Shown one piece after another: positions 9,154-18,667 of a stretch of 64,000 bases of DNA. Source of the stretch: Galactobacillus timonensis (GTDB lineage Bacteria > Bacillota_I > Bacilli_A > Erysipelotrichales > Erysipelotrichaceae); contig NZ_LT964739.1 of assembly GCF_900240265.1 (NCBI RefSeq), positions 425,126 to 489,125 of the forward strand, read 5' to 3'. The position numbers were made by a program, and so were the translations under genes. Position 1 is the stretch's first letter; every line of letters begins with the position of its first letter. The notes under the pieces were generated by a model. The model was not told the DNA's origin and searched no databases. It worked only from the letters and a program-made list of their open reading frames with translations.

Positions 9154-10400
9154 TGTCCATCACCCTGCTGTCCTTCATCCCTACTGGGCGGCTCTCCTCC
9201 CTGCGGGCCGCCGTTGTCATTCATGGAAAAGGACATTCCGGAAGAATTCTCTGCCGCCGCCGTTTCTGTAACTTCTGCCTGGGACGCATCGGCACTGGCC
9301 CTGATGACGGTACCTTCCCCGATGCCATTTCCCGAAACCACAATGTAATAGTCCGAAGAATCGCCCGTTGTCACAGTTGCAGGTGAAAAGGTCCCGTCAC
9401 TTTGCTGCACATAAACGACCTGGTTGCCCGCATCATCCGTTCCCACCGCATCAATCGGAACCAGAAGAACATCATTTTCTTCCGAAATGAGAATCGAAAC
9501 CTTCGCATCCATACCGATCAAAAGCTGATCCGTCTCATCATCCAGAGCACAGACAACTTCATATCCCTTTCCCGTCGAAACCGGAGACTTGGAAATGACC
9601 GTTGCCGCAAACGTCGCCCCTTCTACAACGTCACTTGTCACCTCTGCCTTCATGCCCACGGCAATCTTCATAATGTCATACTGATCAATCATCACCGAAA
9701 CCTGCAGATGATTAATATCAGAAATAACGGCAACCGTCCCATTGGTAATCCGCGCCCCGACCGTCGCATCCAGCTCCGTAATTGTTCCAGACGCCGTCGC
9801 CTTAATTGTGCAGTCAGCCAGCTGCTTCTGCAGATCACTGAGCGTATCATTATCAATCCCATTTGCCAGCGCATCATTGTAATCATCCAGCGCATCGAAA
9901 TAAGCGCCATTGGCACTGGCAAACTGATGCGCCCAGCTCTTGTATATGTCGCTGTCCTGATCGACACTGTCATCCGGCTTCTGCCCCCAGACGTAGTTCT
10001 TTTCATCGAGCTTGTTCTGCACATCCTTGGCCATCTGCTCCAGCTTGTCACTGTTGGCCTTATTCTGCTTCGCGATGCTGTCCATGATGTCTGTCGTATC
10101 GAGCGTCGCAATCACATCACCTTCCTGCACCGTATCACCGACTTCGACATTGACTGAAGCGACCGTATTGGTCGACGATGTTGAAACGGTCGTCGTGGAC
10201 TGTGATTCAACCGTTCCATTCGCAGTCACGGTATTTTTAAAACTCGACTTTTGAATGGTATACGTCCGCACCACGGTCTCCGGCGCAGCCGCCGCCTTTG
10301 ATTGACCAGCACGATAAAAGGAATACAGAAGCACAACTGCCGCCGCAACCACAATCCAAATCCAGCGCTTCTTTTTTTTCGGGGTATTGAAAGCCATCAT
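9150..10400 (-). CDS. HlyD/MacA-like membrane fusion protein
   Basis: A 416-residue adaptor with a basic start and a single N-terminal helix (KKKKRWIWIVVAAAVVLLYS), then a biotinyl-lipoyl-like domain split by a helical hairpin and a beta-barrel region. The C-terminus is Pro/Gly/Gln-rich. The ATG at 10400 (followed by a second ATG) has TAGGAG eight bases upstream, whereas the frame from 10538 would begin inside a terminator hairpin. First gene of the MacAB-like operon, extending the transporter across the cell wall. Confidence 0.87.
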   Translation of the reverse strand: MMAFNTPKKKKRWIWIVVAAAVVLLYSFYRAGQSKAAAAPETVVRTYTIQKSSFKNTVTANGTVESQSTTTVSTSSTNTVASVNVEVGDTVQEGDVIATLDTTDIMDSIAKQNKANSDKLEQMAKDVQNKLDEKNYVWGQKPDDSVDQDSDIYKSWAHQFASANGAYFDALDDYNDALANGIDNDTLSDLQKQLADCTIKATASGTITELDATVGARITNGTVAVISDINHLQVSVMIDQYDIMKIAVGMKAEVTSDVVEGATFAATVISKSPVSTGKGYEVVCALDDETDQLLIGMDAKVSILISEENDVLLVPIDAVGTDDAGNQVVYVQQSDGTFSPATVTTGDSSDYYIVVSGNGIGEGTVIRASADASQAEVTETAAAENSSGMSFSMNDNGGPQGGEPPSRDEGQQGDGQ

Positions 10401-10486
10401 AGTTCTCCTAAAATCATTTATCAATTCTACCCGAAAAAACAAGCAGCGCAATGAATCACATGCATCCTTTCGCAGCATTTCCATGT

Positions 10487-10523
10487 AAAAGAAAAGCCAG
10501 CATCCGGAACACCGGACACTGGC
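10487..10523 (-). terminator. Terminator between the FMN-binding remnant and the MacAB-like operon
   Basis: GCCAG-CATCCGG pairs with CCGG-ACACTGGC at 10496-10523; on the minus strand it is followed by TTTTCTTTT. It lies just upstream of the adaptor gene and ends the older transcription unit. Confidence 0.7.
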
Positions 10524-11022
10524 AATAACTTCAATCAACGATTAATTCGCGGTAATCAACGAAGCCTTTGCATTGGCATAGGAACTTTCAACAGCCCCAA
10601 CAATATCACCATGCCCATCCTGCAGCGACATCGTTGCACCACTCAGTGCATCTATCTGCGCCTTCTGTTCATCATTCAGCTTTTCCGCCTTGGCGACATC
10701 CTGTTCCTTATCACTTTTGCCATTGAGCGGCCGCCCATTTACATCCGAGAACAGAGCCGCAAAGTTTCCTTTCAGCTCATCTGCCGTCTGGCCAATAAAC
10801 CAGTCTTCATAGGCATCCATTTCCTGAGTCCACGTGCCGGAATTCATTTTGTAGCTGCTGCCAGGCGGGTGCTTCGTCCTGAACCCGGAAAGATGCACCG
10901 TCCAGTTGTCTTCCGTTTCTTCAAGTGTCCCTTCCACACTTCCATCGCCATCCGCATCCAGGTTATAGGTCTGCCCTGGCCACATGCCAAGATAATTATC
11001 ATCCTTACCATCATGATTCGGC

Positions 11023-11147
11023 TTGACACTCCCACGGCTAAAGCCTGTGGGATTCTTGCTTCGCTGAGAACTGCGGCATCAAGCCGTCTTACACTCTCTC
11101 CGCAAGCGTTACTTCCCGTGTGCCCCACGGTACGAATACTTATTTCA
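11023..11147 (-). ncRNA. Candidate omega-RNA 3' scaffold of the TnpB element
   Basis: In related IS605 elements the guide RNA covers the end of tnpB and the right end, and the guide is the flanking host DNA. Here the minus strand after the tnpB stop shows a short CCGTG/CACGG hairpin, then the CCCAC/GTGGG hairpin, and ends AGTGTCAA at 11023. The following 16-20 bases (11022 downward, beginning GCCGAATCATGATGG) would be the guide. The 5' limit within tnpB is not resolved. Confidence 0.5.
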
Positions 11148-12305
11148 GACTACAGAAACTGCAGTCTGCGGTTCGTTGAGAATTCGAATCCCTTCGGCAA
11201 GAATATTCCGCGCAGCGTTCTGATCACGATCATGCACGGCTCCGCACTGCGGACAGTTCCATTTCCGCACTTTCAGATCTTTCACAGCCGGGTTCTTGTA
11301 TCTGCACTCATGGCAGATCTGTGAACTTGGATAGAACGTATCGACTTTGATCAGAAAGCCGTTACGTTCTTTTACTTTGTATTCCAGCATCTGGAAGAAC
11401 GCACTCCAGCTCACATCACTGATTGCCTTTGCCAGCTTGTGGTTTCTGACCATTCCGCGGATATTCAGATGCTCGGCATAGATGATTTGGTTTTCATCAG
11501 CCAATGCCGTGCTCTGCTTCTGCAGAAAGTCGGTTCTGGTGTTGACAATACGTTCATGGATCTTTGCGACCTTGATCCGCTGCTTCTGATAATTCATGCA
11601 ACTATTTAACTGGCGACCAGCTTTCCGAGCTGACTCATACATTCTCGAAAGCTTCCTCTGTTCCCGGGCAAGCTTCTTGCTTAGCTTTGCAAGAATGCGT
11701 GGATTCTCGACAATGCGGCCTTGGGAATCTGTGTAGAACTCGGCAAGCCCTACGTCAATGGCAATCTCTCCGCCGGCGGATGTCTTCGGAACTGCAATTT
11801 CATCCACGCAGAAAGAAACTTCATATTTGCCCGTCGCGGTCCGCGAAATTGCTGCATTCTTGATTACGCCATGCGGAACCCTTGAAATGCGGGCCCGGAC
11901 AACGCCAAGCTTCGGAAGTTTTACATGGTGCTTATCAATAATCTGAATGCAGTTTTTCTGATTGCGTGTGCGATATGCAGACTTATACGCATGCTTCTTT
12001 GTCTTGAACTTCGGATACTTTGCCCGTCCGGCAAAGAAATTCTGAAACGCTTCATCCAGATCTTTCAGCGCAGTCTGCAGTGCCATACTGTCAGCCTGCT
12101 TCAGCCACGGATATTCAGGGTCCTGCTTCAGATCCGTCAATAGTGAGCACATCATCACATACGAAAGATGGATGCCTTCTGTCTGATACGCATACTCGTT
12201 CAGATCCAGAAACCGATTGTATACAAAACGAGCAGAATCCAGCGTTTCCTGAATCTGCTTCTTCTGTGTTTCGTTTGGTTCTAATCTGAACTTGTAGCCT
12301 TTCAT
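11145..12305 (-). CDS. tnpB: RNA-guided endonuclease TnpB (OrfB of IS605 type)
   Basis: A 386-residue protein with all TnpB marks. It has an N-terminal OrfB helix-turn-helix region (KFRLEPNETQKKQI) and RuvC-I D184 in IAIDVGL. RuvC-II E278 lies in IIYAEHLNIRGM. A zinc finger has Cys at about 331, 334, 351 and 354. RuvC-III D361 lies in HDRDQNAARNI. The nuclease triad is intact, so it may still cut DNA next to its target motif and help keep the element. It opens with a GGAG-type site, AAGGAGTGCTGAG, before the ATG. Confidence 0.93.
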   Translation of the reverse strand: MKGYKFRLEPNETQKKQIQETLDSARFVYNRFLDLNEYAYQTEGIHLSYVMMCSLLTDLKQDPEYPWLKQADSMALQTALKDLDEAFQNFFAGRAKYPKFKTKKHAYKSAYRTRNQKNCIQIIDKHHVKLPKLGVVRARISRVPHGVIKNAAISRTATGKYEVSFCVDEIAVPKTSAGGEIAIDVGLAEFYTDSQGRIVENPRILAKLSKKLAREQRKLSRMYESARKAGRQLNSCMNYQKQRIKVAKIHERIVNTRTDFLQKQSTALADENQIIYAEHLNIRGMVRNHKLAKAISDVSWSAFFQMLEYKVKERNGFLIKVDTFYPSSQICHECRYKNPAVKDLKVRKWNCPQCGAVHDRDQNAARNILAEGIRILNEPQTAVSVV

Positions 12306-12561
12306 CTCAGCACTCCTTACTTATATGATACGAAGCAGAAAACGTACATGTGCTGTGCAGAGTCCGGCGTCTCATCCTCACCCGTCAGGACAAGATCCGT
12401 GATCTTTCCACTCTCATCGACGGTTACTTTTGCTGTAATCGTTCCGCCAAAGCCATCGGCAGTGCCCCAATGAAGGCGACTTGCGGGCCCCAATGCCCGA
12501 CATCCATATTCGGATTATAAAGGAGCCTACTACTGTCCGTCTACAGTCATGCGTACAAACG

Positions 12562-12590
12562 AAAAGCAGGACCACGCATTGCAGCCCTGC
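12562..12590 (-). terminator. Terminator after the ABC exporter operon
   Basis: GCAGG (12566-12570) pairs with CCTGC (12586-12590), followed on the minus strand by TTTTCG. The stem is short, so this is a moderate call. Confidence 0.45.
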
Positions 12591-12609
12591 CAAATAGAAT
12601 AATCAGCTT

Positions 12610-14523
12610 TTACTCCAATTCAAACGCACCAGTGTACAGCTGATAGTACTGCCCCTTTGCCGCCAGCAGTTCCTCATGCGTCCCACGCTCAATAATGCGG
12701 CCATGATCCAGAACAATGATCACATTCGAATTCTTGACCGTCGACAAACGATGGGCAATGACGAACACCGTACGTCCCTGCATCAGATGATCCATGCCGG
12801 TCTGCACGATCTGCTCCGTACGCGTATCGATGGAGCTGGTCGCCTCATCCAGAATCATGACCGGCGGATCCGCAACAGCAGCACGCGCAATCGCAAGCAG
12901 CTGACACTGCCCCTGGGACAGGCTGGAACCATCTCCCTTGAGCATCGTATTGTACCCGTCCGGAAGATGGCGGATGAACGAATCAGCGCCGGCCAGCTTC
13001 GCCGCCGCAATGCACTCACCATCCGTCGCATCAAGACGCCCATAGCGAATATTTTCCATGACTGTTCCCGTAAAGAGAACCGTATCCTGCAGAACCATTC
13101 CCAGGGAACGTCTCAGGTCCGGCTTTTTGATCTTGTTAATATTGATGCCATCGTAGCGGATCTTACCATCCGCAATATCGTAGAAACGATTCAGCAGATT
13201 CGTAATCGTCGTCTTGCCCGCACCGGTTGCGCCAACAAAGGCGACCTTCTGTCCCGGCTTTGCGTACAGCGTAACATCATGCAGTATCTGCTTGTCTGGA
13301 TTATAGGAGAAGTCAACGTCCACCAGCCGCACATCACCTTTCAATGGAACATATTCCACTTCACCGGTATCCTTGTGCGGATGTTTCCAGGCCCAAAGCT
13401 CCGTCTGCTCCTTCGTTTCTTCCAGCTTCCCGTGCTTCTCGGTCACATTGACCAGGGTAACGTAGCCCTCATCTTCTTCCGGCTTCTCATCCAGCAGCTG
13501 AAAGATGCGCTGAGCACCGGCAAGTCCCATGACAACCGAGTTAATCTGCGGCGAAACCTGCTGAATCGCGCCCGAAAACTGACGGCACATTCCAAGAAAC
13601 GGAACAACGACAGCGATCGAAAATGGCAGACCGGAAACAGACACATTCAGCACACCCTTTTCAATGAAAATGCCACCCGCAACCGCAACCAGAACGTACA
13701 CAATATAGTTCACGTTATTAAGCACCGGCATCAGCGTATTGGAATAGCGGTTGGCAATATTCGCCGCCTCATACAGGCGGTTATTTGCCGCATCGAATTC
13801 CGTCTGCGCTTCCTTCTGGTGGTTGAAAACTTTAATGACCTTCTGGCCGTTGATCATTTCTTCAATGACGCCTTCCGTCTCACCGACTGCTTTCTGCTGG
13901 GCCATGAAGAAGCGTGCCGATTTTCCGCCAAGTACCTTTGTCAGATACACCGTAACAACGGCACCCCCCACAATGACCAGCGTCATCCAGATACTGTAGT
14001 AGATCATGATGCAGAAGATAGCGACAATCGTAATTCCCGAGATGAGCAGCTGCGGGAAGGACTGCGAAATCATCTGCCGCATCGCATCGACATCGTTGGT
14101 ATAGTACGACATCACATCGCCGCGCTTATGCGTATCAAAGTAACGGATCGGCAGGCTCTCCATGTGTGCAAACATCTGGTCGCGCATCTTGTCTAGAGCA
14201 CCCTGTGTAAAGATCGCCATCAGCTGATTGTAGGTAAAGCTGGAAATAAGGGAAATGACATAAAAACCAGCCAGGATCAGTACATAATGCATAATATGCG
14301 GCTTCGCCTGTTCCCAGGTCATCTGTGTTTCCCAGGTTTCCTGAATCACAGCAACCACTTTCTGCTGAAACACTGCCGGAACCGCTGAAATTACCGCCGT
14401 CAAAACAATCAGGCACAAAATCAGCGGCATCATCTTCGGATAATACCCCCAAAGCATCTTCAGCAGACGCCGGGTTGTTCCGGCCTTTGGATTGAACACA
14501 CGCTTCTGATTTTTTTCACTCAT
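12610..14523 (-). CDS. Heterodimeric ABC exporter, catalytically complete subunit
   Basis: A 637-residue half-transporter: six helices (about 30-340), then an ATPase domain with Walker A GATGAGKTTI, signature LSQGQCQLLAIARA (the second Gly of LSGGQ is Gln), Walker B VMILDEATSSID and H-loop IAHRLSTV. An insertion of about 60 residues lies between the membrane and ATPase parts. The ATG overlaps the upstream stop (ATGA) and has GGAGGTGATC before it. It pairs with the preceding gene, like BmrC/BmrD or TM287/288, probably as a drug or lipid exporter. Confidence 0.9.
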   Translation of the reverse strand: MSEKNQKRVFNPKAGTTRRLLKMLWGYYPKMMPLILCLIVLTAVISAVPAVFQQKVVAVIQETWETQMTWEQAKPHIMHYVLILAGFYVISLISSFTYNQLMAIFTQGALDKMRDQMFAHMESLPIRYFDTHKRGDVMSYYTNDVDAMRQMISQSFPQLLISGITIVAIFCIMIYYSIWMTLVIVGGAVVTVYLTKVLGGKSARFFMAQQKAVGETEGVIEEMINGQKVIKVFNHQKEAQTEFDAANNRLYEAANIANRYSNTLMPVLNNVNYIVYVLVAVAGGIFIEKGVLNVSVSGLPFSIAVVVPFLGMCRQFSGAIQQVSPQINSVVMGLAGAQRIFQLLDEKPEEDEGYVTLVNVTEKHGKLEETKEQTELWAWKHPHKDTGEVEYVPLKGDVRLVDVDFSYNPDKQILHDVTLYAKPGQKVAFVGATGAGKTTITNLLNRFYDIADGKIRYDGININKIKKPDLRRSLGMVLQDTVLFTGTVMENIRYGRLDATDGECIAAAKLAGADSFIRHLPDGYNTMLKGDGSSLSQGQCQLLAIARAAVADPPVMILDEATSSIDTRTEQIVQTGMDHLMQGRTVFVIAHRLSTVKNSNVIIVLDHGRIIERGTHEELLAAKGQYYQLYTGAFELE

Positions 14524-16289
14524 GCGATCACCTCCGCCGGCTTTTCCTCATAGCCCTGCTTATTCTGCGAATAGTACACTTCCTGATAAATCTTATTCGT
14601 CCTGAGAAGCTCTTCGCTCGTGCCGATCGCATCAATCTTTCCGTTGTTCATGACAATGATGCGGTCCGCGTCCTCTACAGAAGCCGTCCGCTGCGCAATA
14701 ATAATCTTCGTTGTTTCCGGAATATATTCCCGCATGGATTTCCGAATGATCGCATCCGTCTTCGTGTCAACCGCCGACGTACTATCATCAAGGATCAAAA
14801 TCTTCGGCTTCTTCAATAAGGCACGGGCAATGCAAAGGCGCTGCTTCTGACCGCCCGAAACATTGGTACCCCCCTGCTCAATCCAGGTATCGTAGCCCTT
14901 GGGCATCTGGTCAATAAACTCATCTGCACATGCCAGATGGCAGACATGTTTCACTTCTTCGAGCGAGGCATGTTCATCGCCCCAGCGAATGTTATCCGCA
15001 ATCGTACCTGAGAAAAGCACATTCTTCTGCAGCACCATTGCGACCGCATCACGCAGCACCGTCAGATCATAGTTGCGTACATCTTCCTTGCCAACGCGCA
15101 CCGTCCCTTCCGTCACATCATAAAGGCGCGGTATCAGCTGTACCAGCGAGCTCTTGGCCGAACCCGTTCCGCCGATGATGCCAATCGTCTCGCCGGACCG
15201 GATATGCAGATCGATATCATCCAGCACCGGCCGCTCCGAAACTGCGCTGTAGCGGAAGGACACATGATCAAAATCAATGGAGCCATTGGGAACTTCCATT
15301 ACCGCATCCGGCTTCGAAACGATCGTACTCTCTTCGCGCAGCACCTCGCAGATACGCTGCGAACTCTCTTCCGAAAACGTAACCATAACGAAGATCATCG
15401 AGATCATCATCAACGAAACAAGGATCTGGAAACTGTAAGTCAACAGCGTTGAAAACTGACCGATGTCAAGTGCCTGTCCCCCCGTCGTAATAATTTCAAA
15501 CGAACCGAAGGACAGCAGAAACAGCATCATCCCATAGATGCATATCTGCATCAAAGGGCTGTTGAAGGCCAGAATCCGCTCTGCCTTCGTAAAGGTATCC
15601 TTAATATCCTTCGACGCATGCTGGAACTTCTGGTTCTCATAGTCCTCACGGACATAGCTCTTAACGACCCGGATCCCCTTGATATTCTCTTCCACCGAAT
15701 TGTTGAGCGCATCAAATTTCGGAAAGCCAACCCGGAAATACTTCATTGCCTTCTTCGCAATGATATACAGTCCAATACCGAGAACCGGAATAATCACCAG
15801 GAACGCCAGAGCGATTTTTCCACCCATGTAATACGCCATTGCAAATGAAAAAACCAGGTTCAGCGGCGCCCGGAAAGCGGTGCGTATAATCATCATAAAG
15901 GCCATCTGCACATTCTGAATATCTGTGGTCAGGCGGGTGACCAGAGAGGCATTGGAAAAGTGATCAATATTGCCAAACGAAAAACCCTGCACCTTTTCAA
16001 AAACATCGTGGCGCAGATTGCGGGCAAATCCCGTCGAAGCGCTGGCGCAGAAAATACCGGCGAGGTATCCAAACAGCAGCGACACCAGCGACATGGCGAT
16101 CAGAATCCAGGCATAATGAAGGATCCTGTCAACCCCCGCCCCATCGCGGATCTCATTGATCAAAAGCGCTATCGTATACGGGATCAAAGCTTCCATCACA
16201 ACTTCGCCAATTACCATTACCGGCGTCAGGATGGTATCACGCTTAAATTCACGGATAGACTGCATCAGCAGTCGGATTCGTTCGATCAT
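14520..16289 (-). CDS. Heterodimeric ABC exporter, degenerate-site subunit
   Basis: A 589-residue half-transporter with six N-terminal helices and a C-terminal ATPase. Walker A reads GGTGSAKSSL, the signature is VSGGQKQRLCIARA, Walker B ends in ILILDDST so the catalytic Glu is Asp, and the H-loop His is Gln (IAQRTAS). This pattern is the known signature of the partner that forms the non-hydrolysing site in heterodimeric exporters. A GGGAGAAAAAGG motif precedes the ATG. First gene of the pair. Confidence 0.9.
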   Translation of the reverse strand: MIERIRLLMQSIREFKRDTILTPVMVIGEVVMEALIPYTIALLINEIRDGAGVDRILHYAWILIAMSLVSLLFGYLAGIFCASASTGFARNLRHDVFEKVQGFSFGNIDHFSNASLVTRLTTDIQNVQMAFMMIIRTAFRAPLNLVFSFAMAYYMGGKIALAFLVIIPVLGIGLYIIAKKAMKYFRVGFPKFDALNNSVEENIKGIRVVKSYVREDYENQKFQHASKDIKDTFTKAERILAFNSPLMQICIYGMMLFLLSFGSFEIITTGGQALDIGQFSTLLTYSFQILVSLMMISMIFVMVTFSEESSQRICEVLREESTIVSKPDAVMEVPNGSIDFDHVSFRYSAVSERPVLDDIDLHIRSGETIGIIGGTGSAKSSLVQLIPRLYDVTEGTVRVGKEDVRNYDLTVLRDAVAMVLQKNVLFSGTIADNIRWGDEHASLEEVKHVCHLACADEFIDQMPKGYDTWIEQGGTNVSGGQKQRLCIARALLKKPKILILDDSTSAVDTKTDAIIRKSMREYIPETTKIIIAQRTASVEDADRIIVMNNGKIDAIGTSEELLRTNKIYQEVYYSQNKQGYEEKPAEVIA

Positions 16290-16400
16290 CCTTTTTCTCC
16301 CTTCCTTATTAATTGAGTGGTTATTATTTACCGCTGTTTCATTCCTGAGTCAAGCATTGACAAATCCACGTTTTTGATAGCAGTCAGCCTGCATCCCACC

Positions 16401-16438
16401 ATATAAAACACCCCTGCCTTTGCGTTTGGCAGGAGTGT
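16401..16438 (-). terminator. Terminator after the tandem oxidoreductase genes
   Basis: ACACCCCTGCC (16408-16418) pairs with GGCAGGAGTGT (16428-16438) with one wobble; the minus strand continues TTTTATAT. Confidence 0.75.
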
Positions 16439-16455
16439 GATCATTCGATGAACGA

Positions 16456-17520
16456 TTATTCTGGCAGACGGCTCAGAGGAATATCCAGCGCATCCTGATA
16501 TCCCGGCTGAGCAGCCACAATGGCAGGAATCATATTTACATTCGGCGAAGCAGAGGTAAGGAACGGATCATTGTGGTCAATAATACCATCAATATCCACC
16601 CGTACATGCGGCTCGCCAAATATCTCAATCGCCTTGTCCAACTTGTAATCATTCAGGATTTCATTCGATCCCTTATGGTTGAAATGGAAGCCGACTACTT
16701 CCTGTCCCTTGTAGTACGTTGCCATCACAAAGTGATGCGTACCAATGGTCCCGGGCAGAATGTGCGCATTCGGTGTTGTGACTTCTTGATCGGCAGGGAT
16801 CTGCGTCACATCGCACCGGTATTCATCGTATGGCAATCCCAGACGCTCCGTGATCTCAATCGTCGTCGGACCATAATAGGTAAAGAACAGACTCTTCAGA
16901 AAAGCAAACTGGGCCGCTGGAATATCTTTCACCGTTTTTCCATAGCACAGGAAGTTTACCCATGGCGCCGTATTTGCTGAATCATCCTGGCCCCCGTAAA
17001 CGATCAGTTTGTTGATTTTCCGCGTCAGCAGACCGAAAACAGTCGGCAGATAGGGTGTAAAGAAGCCCGGGAAAATACCCTGCTGCGTAAAGGTGACGCC
17101 GTTAGCTTTGGCAGCCGCGTCGATTTTCTTAAAATAATCCGGCTGGTTCTTTTCCGAGAAATAGATATTCACGGTCGTCGTAACGTTTTTCTGATGATTC
17201 AGAAGATCAACGATATCATTTACATTCGCGCTGCATGTTTCAAAATCCGGAAGCTTGCCTTTATCCCACATGGAAGCCGCATAGTACAGGCAGATATCCG
17301 CATCCGTATTGAGTACCTGTTCACGATCATTGCTGACAATGACGCCCGCCGGGGAAAAGCCGCATACTTCACCAGCATCCCTGCCCACTTTCTTTGGGTC
17401 CACATCATAGGCCGCTACAAGCTTCAGTGACTTCTTTTCATTGATAATCTGAAGAGCTGAGCGGCCAACGCTGCCCAGACCCCAGATGATGACTTTATAT
17501 TCTTTTTTCAATTCGATCAT
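16456..17520 (-). CDS. DapB-like NAD(P)H-dependent oxidoreductase, copy 2
   Basis: A 354-residue soluble protein. The N-terminal Rossmann motif is IWGLGSVGRSALQII, followed by an acidic residue at the end of strand 2 (AAYDVDPKKVG). The C-terminal part resembles dihydrodipicolinate reductase-like and 2,4-diaminopentanoate dehydrogenase-like proteins. It is clearly homologous along its full length to the gene immediately upstream and follows it by 14 bases, so the pair arose by tandem duplication. Substrate unknown; an amino acid or amine dehydrogenase is the family expectation. Confidence 0.75.
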   Translation of the reverse strand: MIELKKEYKVIIWGLGSVGRSALQIINEKKSLKLVAAYDVDPKKVGRDAGEVCGFSPAGVIVSNDREQVLNTDADICLYYAASMWDKGKLPDFETCSANVNDIVDLLNHQKNVTTTVNIYFSEKNQPDYFKKIDAAAKANGVTFTQQGIFPGFFTPYLPTVFGLLTRKINKLIVYGGQDDSANTAPWVNFLCYGKTVKDIPAAQFAFLKSLFFTYYGPTTIEITERLGLPYDEYRCDVTQIPADQEVTTPNAHILPGTIGTHHFVMATYYKGQEVVGFHFNHKGSNEILNDYKLDKAIEIFGEPHVRVDIDGIIDHNDPFLTSASPNVNMIPAIVAAQPGYQDALDIPLSRLPE

Positions 17521-17534
17521 AACCCTTTTCCTCC

Positions 17535-18590
17535 TTAGCGCGGCATGTATCCCATCGGGATATCCAGCGCATTCTTGTAGCCGCCTTCCGCATCAACGAT
17601 CGACGGAATCAGATTAATCGAAGGTGCAGCCGATGTCAGGAACGGATCCTCATCCGGAATAATGTTTTCCAGACGAACCGTCACATCCGGTTCACCTTTG
17701 ATCTCAATATATTTATCCAGCGGAAGCTCCTTCAGAATATTCGCACTTGCCTTGTGAATGAAATGGAATCCTGTCACTTCCTTCCCATCCTTCTTTGTAC
17801 ACATCGTAAATTTATGCGCACCAATCGTTCCAGGCAGCACATGAGCATAAGGGGTCGTTACTTCTTCCTGGGAAAGAATCGTCTCCTCTTCACAGGAGTA
17901 CGTATCCCATTCCAGCCCCGCACGTTCCGCCATCTCGATCACGGTTGGGCCGTAGTACGTAAAGATGATGTTCTTTACAACCGCAAGCCGCTGGGCAGAG
18001 ATGTCCTCCGGTTTTTTTCCATATCCAAACACAGCGATCCATGGTGCAGAATTCACCGAATCATCCTCACCGCCGTAAACAATTGCTGTATCGATCTTGC
18101 GCGAAAACATCGCTGTAATGGATGAAAAATAAGGTGTGAATAGTCCCGGGAAAATACCCTGCTGCGTATAGGTGGTCCCATGCGCCTTTCCGGCTTCATC
18201 AATTCTTTTAAAGTACTCCGGCGCATTCTTCTCTGAGAAGAACACCGGCAAAGTGGAGCTGACATTCTTCCCATGTTCCAGGAACATGACAATGTCATCC
18301 ACATTCCCCGTCACCGAGGTTGGAGATGGCAGTTTGCCCTCATCCCACTTGGTCGATGGATAATAGAGAACAATATCAGCCTCCGTGTTCAAAAGCTTCT
18401 CCACATCGTCTGTAACATTGACGCCCGCATGGCCAAGGCCGTATATTTCACCGGCATCCTTTCCAACCTTGTTTGGATCAACATCATAGACGCCAACCAG
18501 CTGCAGCGATTTTCGTGCATTAATAATCTGCAGGGCCGAGCGTCCTACCTGACCAAATCCCCAGATAATAATTTTATAATTGTCCTTCAT
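17535..18590 (-). CDS. DapB-like NAD(P)H-dependent oxidoreductase, copy 1
   Basis: A 351-residue paralogue of the next gene, with Rossmann motif IWGFGQVGRSALQII and the shared blocks FTQQGIFPG/YTQQGIFPG, YGPT and DPFLTSA. The ATG at 18590 has AGGAGG six bases upstream; the frame open to 18668 runs into the TetR gene without such support. It lies 77 bases downstream of that TetR gene in the same direction, so the regulator may control the pair. Substrate not identifiable. Confidence 0.77.
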   Translation of the reverse strand: MKDNYKIIIWGFGQVGRSALQIINARKSLQLVGVYDVDPNKVGKDAGEIYGLGHAGVNVTDDVEKLLNTEADIVLYYPSTKWDEGKLPSPTSVTGNVDDIVMFLEHGKNVSSTLPVFFSEKNAPEYFKRIDEAGKAHGTTYTQQGIFPGLFTPYFSSITAMFSRKIDTAIVYGGEDDSVNSAPWIAVFGYGKKPEDISAQRLAVVKNIIFTYYGPTVIEMAERAGLEWDTYSCEEETILSQEEVTTPYAHVLPGTIGAHKFTMCTKKDGKEVTGFHFIHKASANILKELPLDKYIEIKGEPDVTVRLENIIPDEDPFLTSAAPSINLIPSIVDAEGGYKNALDIPMGYMPR

Positions 18591-18667
18591 GGAATACCTC
18601 CTGTCTTGTGAATAACTTAGCATTGCCGGCATAGAAAAAGATGGAACGATTGTCCGTTTTCGTTCCA

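Larger units (their letters stand above)
11023..12345 (-). mobile_element. IS200/IS605-group element carrying only tnpB
   Basis: The element holds tnpB and a 3' end with the hairpin CCCACGGCTAAAGCCTGTGGG-type fold (11031-11051) followed on the minus strand by GTGTCAA ending at 11023. No tnpA transposase is encoded. It interrupts an FMN-binding gene, which supports a true insertion. The left boundary (12306-12345) is approximate because no terminal hairpin is obvious there. Confidence 0.75.
10542..12514 (-). pseudogene. FMN-binding-domain protein, split by a TnpB element and lacking a start
   Basis: The 3' part (10542 to about 11022) is open and encodes a C-terminal FMN-binding segment with ALSGATMSLQDGHGDIVGAV, the flavin-attachment-like SGAT motif of the NqrC/RnfG family. 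The 5' part (about 12514 down to about 12340) reads GTADGFGGTITAKVTVDESG, the expected N-terminal strand of the same domain. A TnpB element sits between them. Upstream of the 5' part there is a stop codon and no credible start or signal peptide, so the gene was probably already truncated. It may once have been an extracellular electron-transfer flavoprotein. Confidence 0.72.

Noticed and set aside
10401..10538. Upstream extension of the membrane fusion protein gene
   Set aside because: The extra 46 codons run through a terminator hairpin and have no ribosome site, while the ATG at 10400 has a good one.
12676..14196. 506-codon open frame on the plus strand
   Set aside because: It is the antisense of the ABC exporter gene, rich in His, Arg and Asn as expected of a shadow frame, with no ribosome site and no family pattern.
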